From: JAWKHR01 sp041394725
Lineage (GTDB): Bacteria > Acidobacteriota > Vicinamibacteria > Vicinamibacterales > SCN-69-37
Direction: 5' to 3'
Length of the DNA stretch: 64,000 nt
Assembly: GCA_041394725.1 (NCBI GenBank)
Contig: JAWKHR010000016.1
Span: forward strand, 68,998 to 132,997
Part shown: positions 7,754 to 15,580 of the stretch, one piece after another
How the letters are laid out: each line of letters begins with the position of its first letter
How positions within the stretch are numbered: the stretch's first letter is position 1
Made by a program: the position numbers and the translations under genes
Notes under the pieces: model-generated
Seen by the model: the letters and a program-made list of their open reading frames with translations, nothing else
Database searches by the model: none
What the model was told of the DNA's origin: nothing

Positions 7754-8791
7754 TCACCGCCGCGTCGGCCCGCCCGCCTCGCCCGGCTTGTTCGCCAGGT
7801 AGCTGCGCCGCGCGCGGACCACGCGGCCGCGCCCGTCCTTGCGCTGGCCGGCAACCTCCACCTTCAGCTCGTGGAGCTTGTCGTCGAGCGTCCCGGGCAC
7901 GAAGCCGAGCAGGTAGACGTGGCGCAGCTCCTCGAGGAACTGCGTGAAGATCGAGTTCACGTTGTCGTCGGGCGAGAGGAAGAAGCGGCTGCCGCCGGTT
8001 TCGAGTGTGAGCCGCTCGAGGACCGCGTCCGGGAGCAACTCGTGCCGCGCGTCCTCGAAGATGTCGCCGATCTTCTCGATCGCCGGCGCCGTCATGAACT
8101 GCTCCTCGAGGTTGACGCAGTCCCAGTCGCGCGGGTTGCGCTTCCGGTACTCCGGCAGGATCCGCACGTGCGACCGGATCTGCATCGCGTAGATCATGAC
8201 CTCCTCGGTCCGCACGCGGGTGAGCAGCCGGCTCCAGCGCGTGTCACTGAGCGTGTCGCAGCCGTCGGTCAGCAGGAGGATGATGCGGCGCCCGCGCTCG
8301 GGCGCCAGCGTGGCGACCGCGCTGTCCACGGCGTCGAGCAGGCGCGTCGGGTTGCCGATGTGCAGGTCATTGCGGATCGAGTGGAGCAGCGCGTCGCGGT
8401 CCTGCGTGAACGTGTGGCTCAGGATGAGCCGGTCGCTGAAGCTGCCGACCTTGGCCCGGTCGCCGGGCCGCATCCGGATGACGAACTGCTCGGCGGCGAA
8501 CTGCGCCAGCTCGAGCCCCATCGTCATGCTGGCGCTCGTGTCCACGAGGACGACGGCGGTGAGCGCCTCGTCGCTCTCGATGAAGTTGCTGATGGCCTGG
8601 GGCGTGCCCTCGTCGTAGAGCGTGAAGTCGTCCTTCGTCAGCCCGCTCACCACGTGGCCGCCGCGGTCGAAGACCGTGACGGGCACGGCGACGGTGACGC
8701 CGCCGCCCCGGAAGACCTGCGGGTCCTGCGCCGCGGTCAGGACCGCGGCGGCCAGCATGGCCACGACGCCCGCCGAGGCCAGGCGTCGCAT
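7754..8791 (-). CDS. Exported VWFA-related domain protein with intact MIDAS
   Basis: 345 residues with a signal peptide (about 1-21), the family's beta domain (VAVPVTVFDRGGHVVSGLTKDDFTLYDEG) and a VWA domain. The MIDAS is complete: DTSASM (D-x-S-x-S) near residue 90, and LLLTDGCDT later. It ends with the family's YLLGFVPGTLDDKLHELKV strand. It is the last gene of a minus-strand operon behind the phosphohexomutase (4-nt gap), so it may act in surface or envelope assembly, but no specific role is known. It is paralogous to the two VWA genes at 5.6-7.3 kb and has the best-preserved metal site of the three. Confidence 0.88.
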   Translation of the reverse strand: MRRLASAGVVAMLAAAVLTAAQDPQVFRGGGVTVAVPVTVFDRGGHVVSGLTKDDFTLYDEGTPQAISNFIESDEALTAVVLVDTSASMTMGLELAQFAAEQFVIRMRPGDRAKVGSFSDRLILSHTFTQDRDALLHSIRNDLHIGNPTRLLDAVDSAVATLAPERGRRIILLLTDGCDTLSDTRWSRLLTRVRTEEVMIYAMQIRSHVRILPEYRKRNPRDWDCVNLEEQFMTAPAIEKIGDIFEDARHELLPDAVLERLTLETGGSRFFLSPDDNVNSIFTQFLEELRHVYLLGFVPGTLDDKLHELKVEVAGQRKDGRGRVVRARRSYLANKPGEAGGPTRR

Positions 8792-8795
8792 CGGG

Positions 8796-10154
8796 CTACC
8801 GCCGGATCACCGCCAGCACCTCGTCGCGCTTCGCCGCCATCAGGGCCGGCGTCACCGCCTCGAGGTTGAGGCGCAGCATCGGCTCGGTGTTCGAGGCGCG
8901 GACGTTGAAGTGCCAGTCGTCGAATTCGGCCGAGAAGCCGTCGAGCGTGTAGGTGTGGCCGCCGGTGTAGGTCGCGGCCAGGTCCTGCAGCCGCGCGTCC
9001 ACCGTGGCCATGTCGCTGACGCGCGTGTTGATCTCGCCCGAGATGAAGTACTTCGCGCGGAAGGGGGCGAGCAGCTCGTGCAGCGACTGCCCGCGCTTCG
9101 ACATCAGCTCCAGGATGAGGAGCGCCGGGATGAAGCCGTTGTCGGCGTAGTAGAAGTCGCGGAAGTAATAGTGGCCGGTGACCTCGCCGCCGAAGACCGC
9201 GTCCTCCTCGCGCATCCGCCGCTTGATGAACGCGTGGCCGACCCGGTTCATCAGCGCCTCGCCGCCGTACTTCGCGACCGTGTCCTTGACGGCGTAGCTG
9301 GCGCGCACGTCGTAGACGACCTTCTGCTCCGGCGTCTTCATCAGCGCGGCCTCGGCGAGGAGCGCGGTGATGAAATCACCGGCGATGAACTCGCCGGTGC
9401 CGTCGATGAAGAAGCAGCGGTCCGCGTCGCCGTCCCACGCGATCCCGATGTCGGCCTTCTCGGCGACCACGCGCTCGACGATGTCGCGGCGGTTCTCTTC
9501 GATGAGCGGGTTGGCCTCGTGGGTCGGGAAGGTGCCGTCGATCGTGAAGCACAGGCGCGTCGTCCGGCAGGGCAGCCGGTCGAAGAGCTTCGGCGCGACC
9601 AGGCCGGCCATGCCGCTGCCGGCGTCGAGCACGACGTTGAACGGCTTGATGGCCGAGGGGGCGATGAACGACATGACCTTGCCGACGTAGTCGTCGAGCA
9701 GGTCGCGCGTCTCGAGCCGGCCCTGCGGGCGCGTCGGATCGGGGATGCGGCCCCCGGTCACCATCTCGCGGATGTCGCCGATGCCGGCGTCGCCCGAGAG
9801 CGGGAAGGCCTCCTTCCGGACCATCTTCATCCCGTTGTACTGCTTCGGGTTGTGCGACGCCGTGATCTGCGCGCCGCCGTCGAGGCCGTCACGCACGACC
9901 GCGAAGTAGAGCATGTCCGTGCCGCACATGCCGTAGTCGACGACGTCGGCGCCCTGGGCGCGCGCGCCCTCGATGAAGGCGGCCGCCAGCCCGGGTGACG
10001 AGACGCGCATGTCGCGCGAGACCGCGATGCGCGACGCGCCGAGGTAGGCGACGAAGGCGCGGCCGATCAGCCGCGCGGCGTCCTCGTGCAGTTCGTCCGG
10101 GTAGATGCCGCGGACGTCGTACGCCTTGAAGATGGACGGGTCGATGCTCATCAT
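8796..10154 (-). CDS. Phosphomannomutase/phosphoglucomutase
   Basis: 452 residues of the alpha-D-phosphohexomutase family, which interconverts hexose 6-phosphate and hexose 1-phosphate for sugar-nucleotide synthesis. Visible motifs in order are the phosphoserine loop TASHNPKQYNG, metal-binding DGDADR, sugar-binding GEVTGHYYF and phosphate-binding RASNTEPM. The N-terminus FKAYDVRGIYP is typical of bacterial ManB/AlgC. The ATG at 10154 overlaps the stop of the upstream nucleotidyltransferase gene (ATGA); a second ATG follows directly. Whether mannose or glucose is preferred cannot be told from sequence; ManB, AlgC and PgcA-type names are all possible. Confidence 0.93.
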   Translation of the reverse strand: MMSIDPSIFKAYDVRGIYPDELHEDAARLIGRAFVAYLGASRIAVSRDMRVSSPGLAAAFIEGARAQGADVVDYGMCGTDMLYFAVVRDGLDGGAQITASHNPKQYNGMKMVRKEAFPLSGDAGIGDIREMVTGGRIPDPTRPQGRLETRDLLDDYVGKVMSFIAPSAIKPFNVVLDAGSGMAGLVAPKLFDRLPCRTTRLCFTIDGTFPTHEANPLIEENRRDIVERVVAEKADIGIAWDGDADRCFFIDGTGEFIAGDFITALLAEAALMKTPEQKVVYDVRASYAVKDTVAKYGGEALMNRVGHAFIKRRMREEDAVFGGEVTGHYYFRDFYYADNGFIPALLILELMSKRGQSLHELLAPFRAKYFISGEINTRVSDMATVDARLQDLAATYTGGHTYTLDGFSAEFDDWHFNVRASNTEPMLRLNLEAVTPALMAAKRDEVLAVIRR

Positions 10155-11215
10155 CCCTGCACTTTCGAATAGTCTGTCACGGCCGACTTGTCCCCGAACA
10201 TCGCCGGGCCCGTGACCTCGACGAACCGCCCGAAGTGGCAGTGCCGGCCGGCGAGCACCGGGCCGAGCCGCGCCTCGCTGTCCACCCACGTGTTCGGCCA
10301 GAGAATCGCGCCGTCGACCACGGCCTGCTCGCCCACGTGGCAGTGCCGGCCGATCACGCTGTAGGGTCCGATGCGCGCACCTGCCTTCACCACGGTCTGC
10401 GCGTCGATGAAGCAGGGGCCTTCGATCGTCACCCCGTCCTCGACCCGGGCCTCGGACGAGATCACGGACTGCCCGGCGGCCTGCGCGAACGGCGGCGCCT
10501 GGAACCGGCCGTCCATGATGTCGCGGTGCGCCTGCCGGTACTTCTCCGGCGTGCCGATGTCGATCCAGTAGCCGCGGTAGACGTAGGCGACGAAGGTCTC
10601 CTGCTGCTCGATGAGCGACGGGAAGTAGGCGCGCTCGATCGAGTAGACCGTCTCGGCCGGGATGCGGTCCAGCGTCTCCGGCTCCAGGATGTAGATGCCC
10701 GCGTTGATCGTGTCGCACCGGATCTGGTCCGCGCTCGGCTTTTCGAGGAACGCCTGGACGTTGCCGTCAGGGTCGGTCTCGACGAGGCCGTACGCCGTCG
10801 GGTTGTCCACCGGCGTCAGGACAATGGTCGCGCGGGCCCGGCGCTCGCGGTGGAGGGCCAGCACCGCCGGCAGGTCCACGGCCGTGAACACGTCGCCGTT
10901 GAAGACCACGACCGGTTCGCCCCGGGTCTCTCCGGCGGCGAACTTGATCGCGCCGCCCGTGCCGAGCGGGTTCGGCTCGACGACGTAGCTCAACTGGACG
11001 CCGAGGTCGCTGCCGTCACCGAAGACCTCCTCGATGCGCCGCGGCTGGTAGTTGAGGCTGAGGACGATCTCGTCGATTTCCGGCACCTGCCGCAGCAGGT
11101 CGATCTGGTACTGCAGGAACGGCCGGTCGAAGATCGGGACGATGGGCTTCGGCGTGTTGAGGGTCAGGGGCCTGAGTCTGGTGCCCTTGCCCCCGGCGAG
11201 CAGGATGGCCTTCAT
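10151..11215 (-). CDS. Sugar-1-phosphate nucleotidyltransferase with left-handed beta-helix domain
   Basis: 354 residues. The N-terminal Rossmann-like nucleotidyltransferase carries the signature LLAGGKGTRLRPLT and metal/substrate residues around VVFNGDVF. From about residue 245, hexapeptide-like repeats (VTIEGPCFIDAQTVVKAG and onward) form a left-handed beta-helix. The layout matches GDP-mannose pyrophosphorylase / glucose-1-phosphate nucleotidyltransferase enzymes that make NDP-sugars from the product of the adjacent phosphohexomutase. First gene of a three-gene operon; the neighbour suggests GDP-mannose or a related NDP-hexose, but the base and sugar are inferred. Confidence 0.9.
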   Translation of the reverse strand: MKAILLAGGKGTRLRPLTLNTPKPIVPIFDRPFLQYQIDLLRQVPEIDEIVLSLNYQPRRIEEVFGDGSDLGVQLSYVVEPNPLGTGGAIKFAAGETRGEPVVVFNGDVFTAVDLPAVLALHRERRARATIVLTPVDNPTAYGLVETDPDGNVQAFLEKPSADQIRCDTINAGIYILEPETLDRIPAETVYSIERAYFPSLIEQQETFVAYVYRGYWIDIGTPEKYRQAHRDIMDGRFQAPPFAQAAGQSVISSEARVEDGVTIEGPCFIDAQTVVKAGARIGPYSVIGRHCHVGEQAVVDGAILWPNTWVDSEARLGPVLAGRHCHFGRFVEVTGPAMFGDKSAVTDYSKVQG

Positions 11216-11253
11216 GTCAATCGCCGATCATAGCAGGGCCCCGGGGCCGTGAT

Positions 11254-11282
11254 GTGACGGCGGGCCCGGTTTTCTCTACAAT
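11254..11282 (+). promoter_or_regulatory. Probable sigma-70 promoter of pgsA
   Basis: GTGACG, 17 bases, then TACAAT. The -10 hexamer ends 15 bases before the pgsA ATG, giving a very short mRNA leader. It lies in the 82-base divergent gap between the nucleotidyltransferase operon and pgsA. Confidence 0.5.
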
Positions 11283-11297
11283 GAGGCGGGGCCGTCG

Positions 11298-11927
11298 ATG
11301 AATCTCCCGAACGCGCTGACGCTGGGGCGGATCTTCCTCGTACCGCTGCTGGTGGTCGTGCTGCTCACCAACCCGAAGGACCTCGAGATCTTCGGGATTG
11401 GCAAGGAGCTGCTCGGCGCGATGATCTTCGCGGTGGCCTCGCTCACCGACTTCCTCGACGGCTTTCTGGCGCGGCGGCGGGGTCAGGTCACGCCGTTCGG
11501 CCAGTGGATGGACCCGCTCGCGGACAAGCTGCTGGTCAGCGCGGCCCTCATCTCGCTCGTCCAGATGGACCTGGCCCCGGCGTGGATGGTCGCGGTGATT
11601 CTCGGCCGGGAATACGCGGTGACCGTGCTCCGGAGCGTGGCGCACGCCCGGGGGTACGCGCTGCCGGCGTCGCCGCTCGGCAAGATCAAGCTCGTCGCGC
11701 AGGTCGTCGCGATTCTCGCCCTGATTCTCGGACGGGTGAACCTGGCCGAGTTCGTCGTCGTCGGCCACGTCGCCCTGTGGGTGGCGACCATCGCCGCGCT
11801 GGTCTCGGCGATCGACTACGTGCGGCGCTACAACCTGGCGGTCAACGGCCCCCCGCCGGCCCCGGCCGAGCCGGATCCGCTGGAAGTCGGCCGCCGGACG
11901 CCGGCACGAGACCGCCTCAGCGTTTGA
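11298..11927 (+). CDS. pgsA: CDP-diacylglycerol--glycerol-3-phosphate 3-phosphatidyltransferase
   Basis: 209 residues. It makes phosphatidylglycerophosphate from CDP-diacylglycerol and glycerol 3-phosphate in the inner membrane, the first step to phosphatidylglycerol and cardiolipin. The CDP-alcohol phosphotransferase motif D-x2-D-G-x2-A-R-x8-G-x3-D-x3-D is complete (from DFLDG through GQWMDPLAD, about residues 55-80). Start MNLPNALTLGRI is typical of PgsA, and several hydrophobic helices follow. Single-gene unit between two minus-strand operons; its last 11 bases overlap the end of bamD on the opposite strand. Confidence 0.93.
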   Translation: MNLPNALTLGRIFLVPLLVVVLLTNPKDLEIFGIGKELLGAMIFAVASLTDFLDGFLARRRGQVTPFGQWMDPLADKLLVSAALISLVQMDLAPAWMVAVILGREYAVTVLRSVAHARGYALPASPLGKIKLVAQVVAILALILGRVNLAEFVVVGHVALWVATIAALVSAIDYVRRYNLAVNGPPPAPAEPDPLEVGRRTPARDRLSV

Positions 11928-12723
11928 TCCCCTCGCCGCCCCCGCGCTTGATCTCGTCGATCCGCTTCCGCGCATCGTCGGCCCGCTCGCTGTTCGGGAA
12001 CTCCTCGAGCAGCCGCTGGTAGTAGGGCAGCGCCTCGGCCAGCCGGCCGATCTTCATGTGGGTCTCGCCGAGGTAGAAGTACACCTCGTCCTTGTGGCTG
12101 TAGCCCGGGTCGTCGGTGAGCAGCGGCAGCAGCCGGCCGAGGGCGCCGGCGTACATCCGGTTGTTGTAGTGGAACCGGCCGATCAGGAACTCGCTCTCCG
12201 ACAGCCGATCCCGGACCTCGCGCCGCAGCTTCTGGACTTCCGGCATGAGGTCGCTGTTCGGGTAGTTCTCGATGAACGTGTCGAATTCCTTGAGCGCGGC
12301 GATCGTGGCGGTCTGGTCGCGCCGCGGCCCGAGCATCTGCTGCATCTGGGCGACGGCCAGGCGGTACTGCGCGTAGTCGGCGCGCGGGTTCAGCGGGAAG
12401 TAGGTGAGGAACTCGCGGAACTCGTTGGCGGCGAGGATCAGGGTGTCCACCCGGTCCTCGCCGAGGTACGAGTCGCCGATGCCGAGCTTGGCCTCGTGCC
12501 GGTACTGGCTGTTCGGGTAGCTGTCCACGAGGCGCCGGAAGTACTCGCGCGCCTCCAGCCAGTGCCGCTCCTGGAGCGCCTGGGACCCGCGGTCGAAGAG
12601 GAATTTGTCGGCGTCAACCGACCCGGTGGGCGGCAGCGGCGGGCGCTTCGTACACGCGGTCGCGCCCGCGAGCAGCGCCACGGCCGACATGGCCGCGACC
12701 AGACGACGAACCTGTGCCATCAT
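11917..12723 (-). CDS. bamD: Outer membrane assembly lipoprotein BamD/YfiO
   Basis: 268 residues with a lipoprotein-type signal (LLAGATAC, Cys about residue 24) and tandem TPR-like helices: DKFLFDRGSQALQERHWLEAREYFRRLVDSYPNS is the standard BamD start, and a final TPR reads GRLAEALPYYQRLLEEFPNSERADDA. It is the lipoprotein subunit of the Bam complex that inserts beta-barrel proteins, so the host has an outer membrane. The start is one of two adjacent ATGs (12723, 12720) with GGATGCAGGA just before. Last gene of the nine-gene operon that begins with aroC, 19 bases after the epimerase gene. Confidence 0.9.
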   Translation of the reverse strand: MMAQVRRLVAAMSAVALLAGATACTKRPPLPPTGSVDADKFLFDRGSQALQERHWLEAREYFRRLVDSYPNSQYRHEAKLGIGDSYLGEDRVDTLILAANEFREFLTYFPLNPRADYAQYRLAVAQMQQMLGPRRDQTATIAALKEFDTFIENYPNSDLMPEVQKLRREVRDRLSESEFLIGRFHYNNRMYAGALGRLLPLLTDDPGYSHKDEVYFYLGETHMKIGRLAEALPYYQRLLEEFPNSERADDARKRIDEIKRGGGEGIKR

Positions 12724-12742
12724 TCCTGCATCCTCTCGATGG

Positions 12743-13696
12743 TCATCGGACCGGCCGGGCAATCTCCGACGCCAGCCAGTCGCATTCGGCGGCCAGCCCC
12801 TGTTCCAGCGTGTGGGCCGGCGCGAAGCCCAGGTCCTCGCGGGCCCGGGTCGTGTCGGCATACGTGTCGCGCATGTCGCCCTTCTGGGCGGGCTCGCGCC
12901 GGATGTCCAGGGCGCGGCCGGTGAGGCGCCCGATCTGGGCCAGCACCTCGTTGATGGAGACGCGGCTGCCACCGCCAATGTTATAGACGGCACCCGGCCG
13001 CCCGCGGTCTCCCGAGGCCACCAGGGCGGCCACCACGTCTGCCACGAACGTGAAGTCGCGGGTCTGTTCCCCGTCGCCGTAGAGGGTGATCGGCTGGCCG
13101 GTCAGGGCGGCCCGGATGAACCGGTGGAACCCCATGTCGGGCCGCTGCCGGGGGCCGTAGACCGTGAAGAAGCGGAGCGAGACGGTCGGCACCTGGTAGT
13201 TCACGTGGTAGAGGTGGCAGAGGTGCTCGGCGGCGAGCTTGGTCACGCCGTAGGGCGAGACGGGCTGCAGCCGGACGTCCTCGCGCATCGGGATCTCGGC
13301 GATGTCGCCGTAGACCGACGAGCTCGACGCGTAGACGAACCGCTCGACCGGGCGGTCCTTGACGGCTTCGAGCAGCCGCTGCGTGGCGTCGACGTTGTGC
13401 GTCGTGTAGGTGAGGAAGTCGCGGCCCCAGCTCTTGCGGACGCCGGCCTGCGCGGCCAGGTGGTAGACGTGCGTCACGCCGTCGAGCCGCGCGGCCATGT
13501 CCGTCGTCTGCAGCGCCTCCTCGACGAAGTGGAAGCCCTGGCGCGACCGCAGCGGCGCGAGGTTGGCCTCCTTGACCGGGCGGGGATAGTAGTCGGTGAA
13601 GCAGTCGATCCCGATCACCTCGGCGCCGCGGTCGAGCAGGGCCGCCGACAGGTGTGATCCGATGAAACCGGCCGCGCCGGTCACGAGGGCCTTCAT
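12743..13696 (-). CDS. NAD-dependent sugar epimerase/dehydratase (extended SDR)
   Basis: 317 residues. Rossmann NAD motif GAAGFIG at residues 7-13, aspartate of the beta-2 strand (GIDCF), serine/tyrosine/lysine active site (ASSSSVYG and YGVTK) and RFFTVYGPRQRPDM match UDP-glucose/UDP-glucuronate 4-epimerases and relatives. It should interconvert or dehydrate a nucleotide sugar for surface polysaccharide. The ATG overlaps the stop of the thioesterase gene (ATGA). The exact substrate is not determinable; UDP-glucuronate 4-epimerase is a reasonable guess from the CFTDYYPRPVKEANL region. Confidence 0.88.
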   Translation of the reverse strand: MKALVTGAAGFIGSHLSAALLDRGAEVIGIDCFTDYYPRPVKEANLAPLRSRQGFHFVEEALQTTDMAARLDGVTHVYHLAAQAGVRKSWGRDFLTYTTHNVDATQRLLEAVKDRPVERFVYASSSSVYGDIAEIPMREDVRLQPVSPYGVTKLAAEHLCHLYHVNYQVPTVSLRFFTVYGPRQRPDMGFHRFIRAALTGQPITLYGDGEQTRDFTFVADVVAALVASGDRGRPGAVYNIGGGSRVSINEVLAQIGRLTGRALDIRREPAQKGDMRDTYADTTRAREDLGFAPAHTLEQGLAAECDWLASEIARPVR

Positions 13697-14088
13697 GCGA
13701 AACTCTCCCTGATGCGCGCGGGCAACCGGCACGGCCGCCCGTCACGTCCGAGCGCGGCATGGACCGTCCGCCCCGTCGCGGCGAGGGCCTCGTCGCCGTT
13801 CACCCGCACTTCGTACGCGAACTCCATCCGGACCGGCGACGTCAGCCGCCCCTCGGTCCGCACCCGCACCTCGTCGTCGTAGCGCGCCGGGCGACGGTAG
13901 TCGCAGTGCGCCTCGATGACGGGCAGGATGACGCCGTCCTCTTCCATCTCCCGGTACGTCCAGCCGAGCGACCGGAGCAGGTCCGCGCGCGCCACCTCGA
14001 ACCAGACCAGGTAGTTCGCGTAGTAGACCACGCCCATGCGGTCGGTCTCCGCGTAGCGGACGCGCACGGTCGTCTCCGACACCGGCAT
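13693..14088 (-). CDS. YbgC/FadM-type acyl-CoA thioesterase
   Basis: 131 residues of the hotdog-fold 4HBT family. The catalytic stretch VRYAETDRMGVVYYANYLVWFE near the N-terminus carries the Asp and Tyr typical of YbgC-like thioesterases, followed by the conserved LRSLGW. It hydrolyses short or medium acyl-CoAs; YbgC is linked to Tol-Pal and phospholipid metabolism in Proteobacteria, but no tol genes are seen here. It lies 3 bases after rpe and overlaps the epimerase start. Confidence 0.88.
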   Translation of the reverse strand: MPVSETTVRVRYAETDRMGVVYYANYLVWFEVARADLLRSLGWTYREMEEDGVILPVIEAHCDYRRPARYDDEVRVRTEGRLTSPVRMEFAYEVRVNGDEALAATGRTVHAALGRDGRPCRLPARIRESFA

Positions 14089-14091
14089 GGA

Positions 14092-14766
14092 TCAGCGCGC
14101 GGCCGGCCGGGCCACGGCGGCCTCGCGCAGCGCCCGGGTCGCCCGCACCGGATCGGGCGCGCCGAAGATCGCGGCGCCGGCCACCAGGATCGTCGCGCCG
14201 GCCTGGACCAGCGCCCCGGCGTTGCCCTCGTCCACGCCGCCGTCCACCTCGATGTCCGCCGACGACCCGCGCGCCTGGAGCAGGGCGCGCGCCTCGGCGA
14301 CCTTGCCGACGCTCCGCGCGATGAACGACTGCCCCCCGAAGCCCGGGTTGACCGACATGACGAGCAGCTGGTCGAACTCGTCGACGACCTCGCGGATGGC
14401 GTCGACCGGCGTGGACGGGTTGATCGCCACGCCGGCACGCGCGCCGAGCTGACGGATGCGCGTCAGTGTGCGGTGCAGGTGCGGCAGCACCTCGCTGTGC
14501 ACGATGACCGTGGACGCGCCGGCGTCCACGAACGCCTCCAGGTAGCGGTCGGGTTCCGCGATCATCAGGTGGACATCGAGCGGCAACGTGGTGACGCGAC
14601 GCAGCGCGGCGACGACGGGCGGGCCGATCGTGATGTTCGGCACGAAGTGGCCGTCCATCACGTCCACGTGAACCAGGTCCGCGCCGGCGGAGGCCACGAG
14701 CTCGACGGCGTCGGCCAGCCGCGCGAAGTCCGCCGAGAGAATCGAGGGCGCCAGCCGGACGCTCAC
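14092..14766 (-). CDS. rpe: Ribulose-phosphate 3-epimerase
   Basis: 224 residues, a TIM barrel interconverting ribulose 5-phosphate and xylulose 5-phosphate in the pentose phosphate pathway. Signatures: LAPSILSADFARL, the metal/catalytic VHVDVMDGHFVPN, DVHLMI, NPGFGGQ and EVDGGV. GTG start overlapping the stop of the PASTA protein gene (GTGA). The order PASTA protein - rpe inside an fmt-rsmB operon supports normal operon membership. Confidence 0.95.
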   Translation of the reverse strand: MSVRLAPSILSADFARLADAVELVASAGADLVHVDVMDGHFVPNITIGPPVVAALRRVTTLPLDVHLMIAEPDRYLEAFVDAGASTVIVHSEVLPHLHRTLTRIRQLGARAGVAINPSTPVDAIREVVDEFDQLLVMSVNPGFGGQSFIARSVGKVAEARALLQARGSSADIEVDGGVDEGNAGALVQAGATILVAGAAIFGAPDPVRATRALREAAVARPAAR

Positions 14767-15560
14767 CGGCTCACCTCGAGCGCGATCGCCTGGCCGGGCC
14801 CGATCTGGAACCCGGCCTGCGGCGTCTGGTGGACGACCACGCCGGGCGGCAGGCCCGGGTAGAGCACCTCGGCGGTGACCGTGACGCGGAAGTTGAGCCC
14901 CCGCAGCACGCCGGCCGCCCGCGCGCCGAGCGTCCCGATGAGGTCGGGCATGACGAACGTCTGGCCCCCGACCTCGCTCCGGCTGACCAGCAGCGAAACC
15001 GTGTTGCTCTGCCGGTCGGCCGGCGGATCCTGCGCGAGCACCGTGCCGATCGCGTCGGCGTCGGGCGTGCGAACCTCGGCCCGGTTCGCGATCTGGATGC
15101 CCGCCTGCGCCAGCGCGATCTCCGCCGATCGCTCCGGCTGGCCGACGACCGACGGCACGACCGGCGCGTGGGTGCCGTCGCTGACGCGCAGGCGCACGGC
15201 CCGCTGGCGGCGGGTCACGGCGCCCGGCACCGGATCCTGGCTGATGACGTGGTCTTCCTCGACTTTGGGATCCGGGCGTCGCAGCGGATCGACCCGGGCG
15301 GTCAGGCCCACGGTGGCCAGCGCGGCCGTCGCCTCGGCGATCGACTGGCCCGTCACGTCGGGCACCTGCACCTCACGGGCCTTGGTCGCCACACGCAGGC
15401 CGGCGAGAAAGAAGATGCCGAAGGTGGCCGCGAGCGCGCCGGCGAGAATCAGCAGGCGGCCGGCCGTCCAGACCCGCGCCCGCAGCCGGTGGGGCCGAGC
15501 CGCGCGTGCCGCCGACCGCGACCGGAGCGACGGGCCTGCCTTGGGTGCGTCCTGTGCCAT
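14763..15560 (-). CDS. Membrane-anchored protein with three PASTA domains
   Basis: 265 residues. A basic cytoplasmic tail of about 30 residues and one transmembrane helix (about 33-55) precede three PASTA repeats. The first starts at VQVPDVTGQSIAEATAAL, the second at PVVPSVVGQPERSAEIAL, the third at FVMPDLIGTLGARAAGVL. PASTA domains bind peptidoglycan or muropeptides and usually sit on Ser/Thr kinases or PBPs. Here no kinase or transpeptidase domain is attached, so it is probably a stand-alone envelope sensor or scaffold. Neighbours are housekeeping genes (rsmB, rpe). Confidence 0.88.
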   Translation of the reverse strand: MAQDAPKAGPSLRSRSAARAARPHRLRARVWTAGRLLILAGALAATFGIFFLAGLRVATKAREVQVPDVTGQSIAEATAALATVGLTARVDPLRRPDPKVEEDHVISQDPVPGAVTRRQRAVRLRVSDGTHAPVVPSVVGQPERSAEIALAQAGIQIANRAEVRTPDADAIGTVLAQDPPADRQSNTVSLLVSRSEVGGQTFVMPDLIGTLGARAAGVLRGLNFRVTVTAEVLYPGLPPGVVVHQTPQAGFQIGPGQAIALEVSR

Positions 15561-15580
15561 CAGCGATCCGAAAAAGTGTA

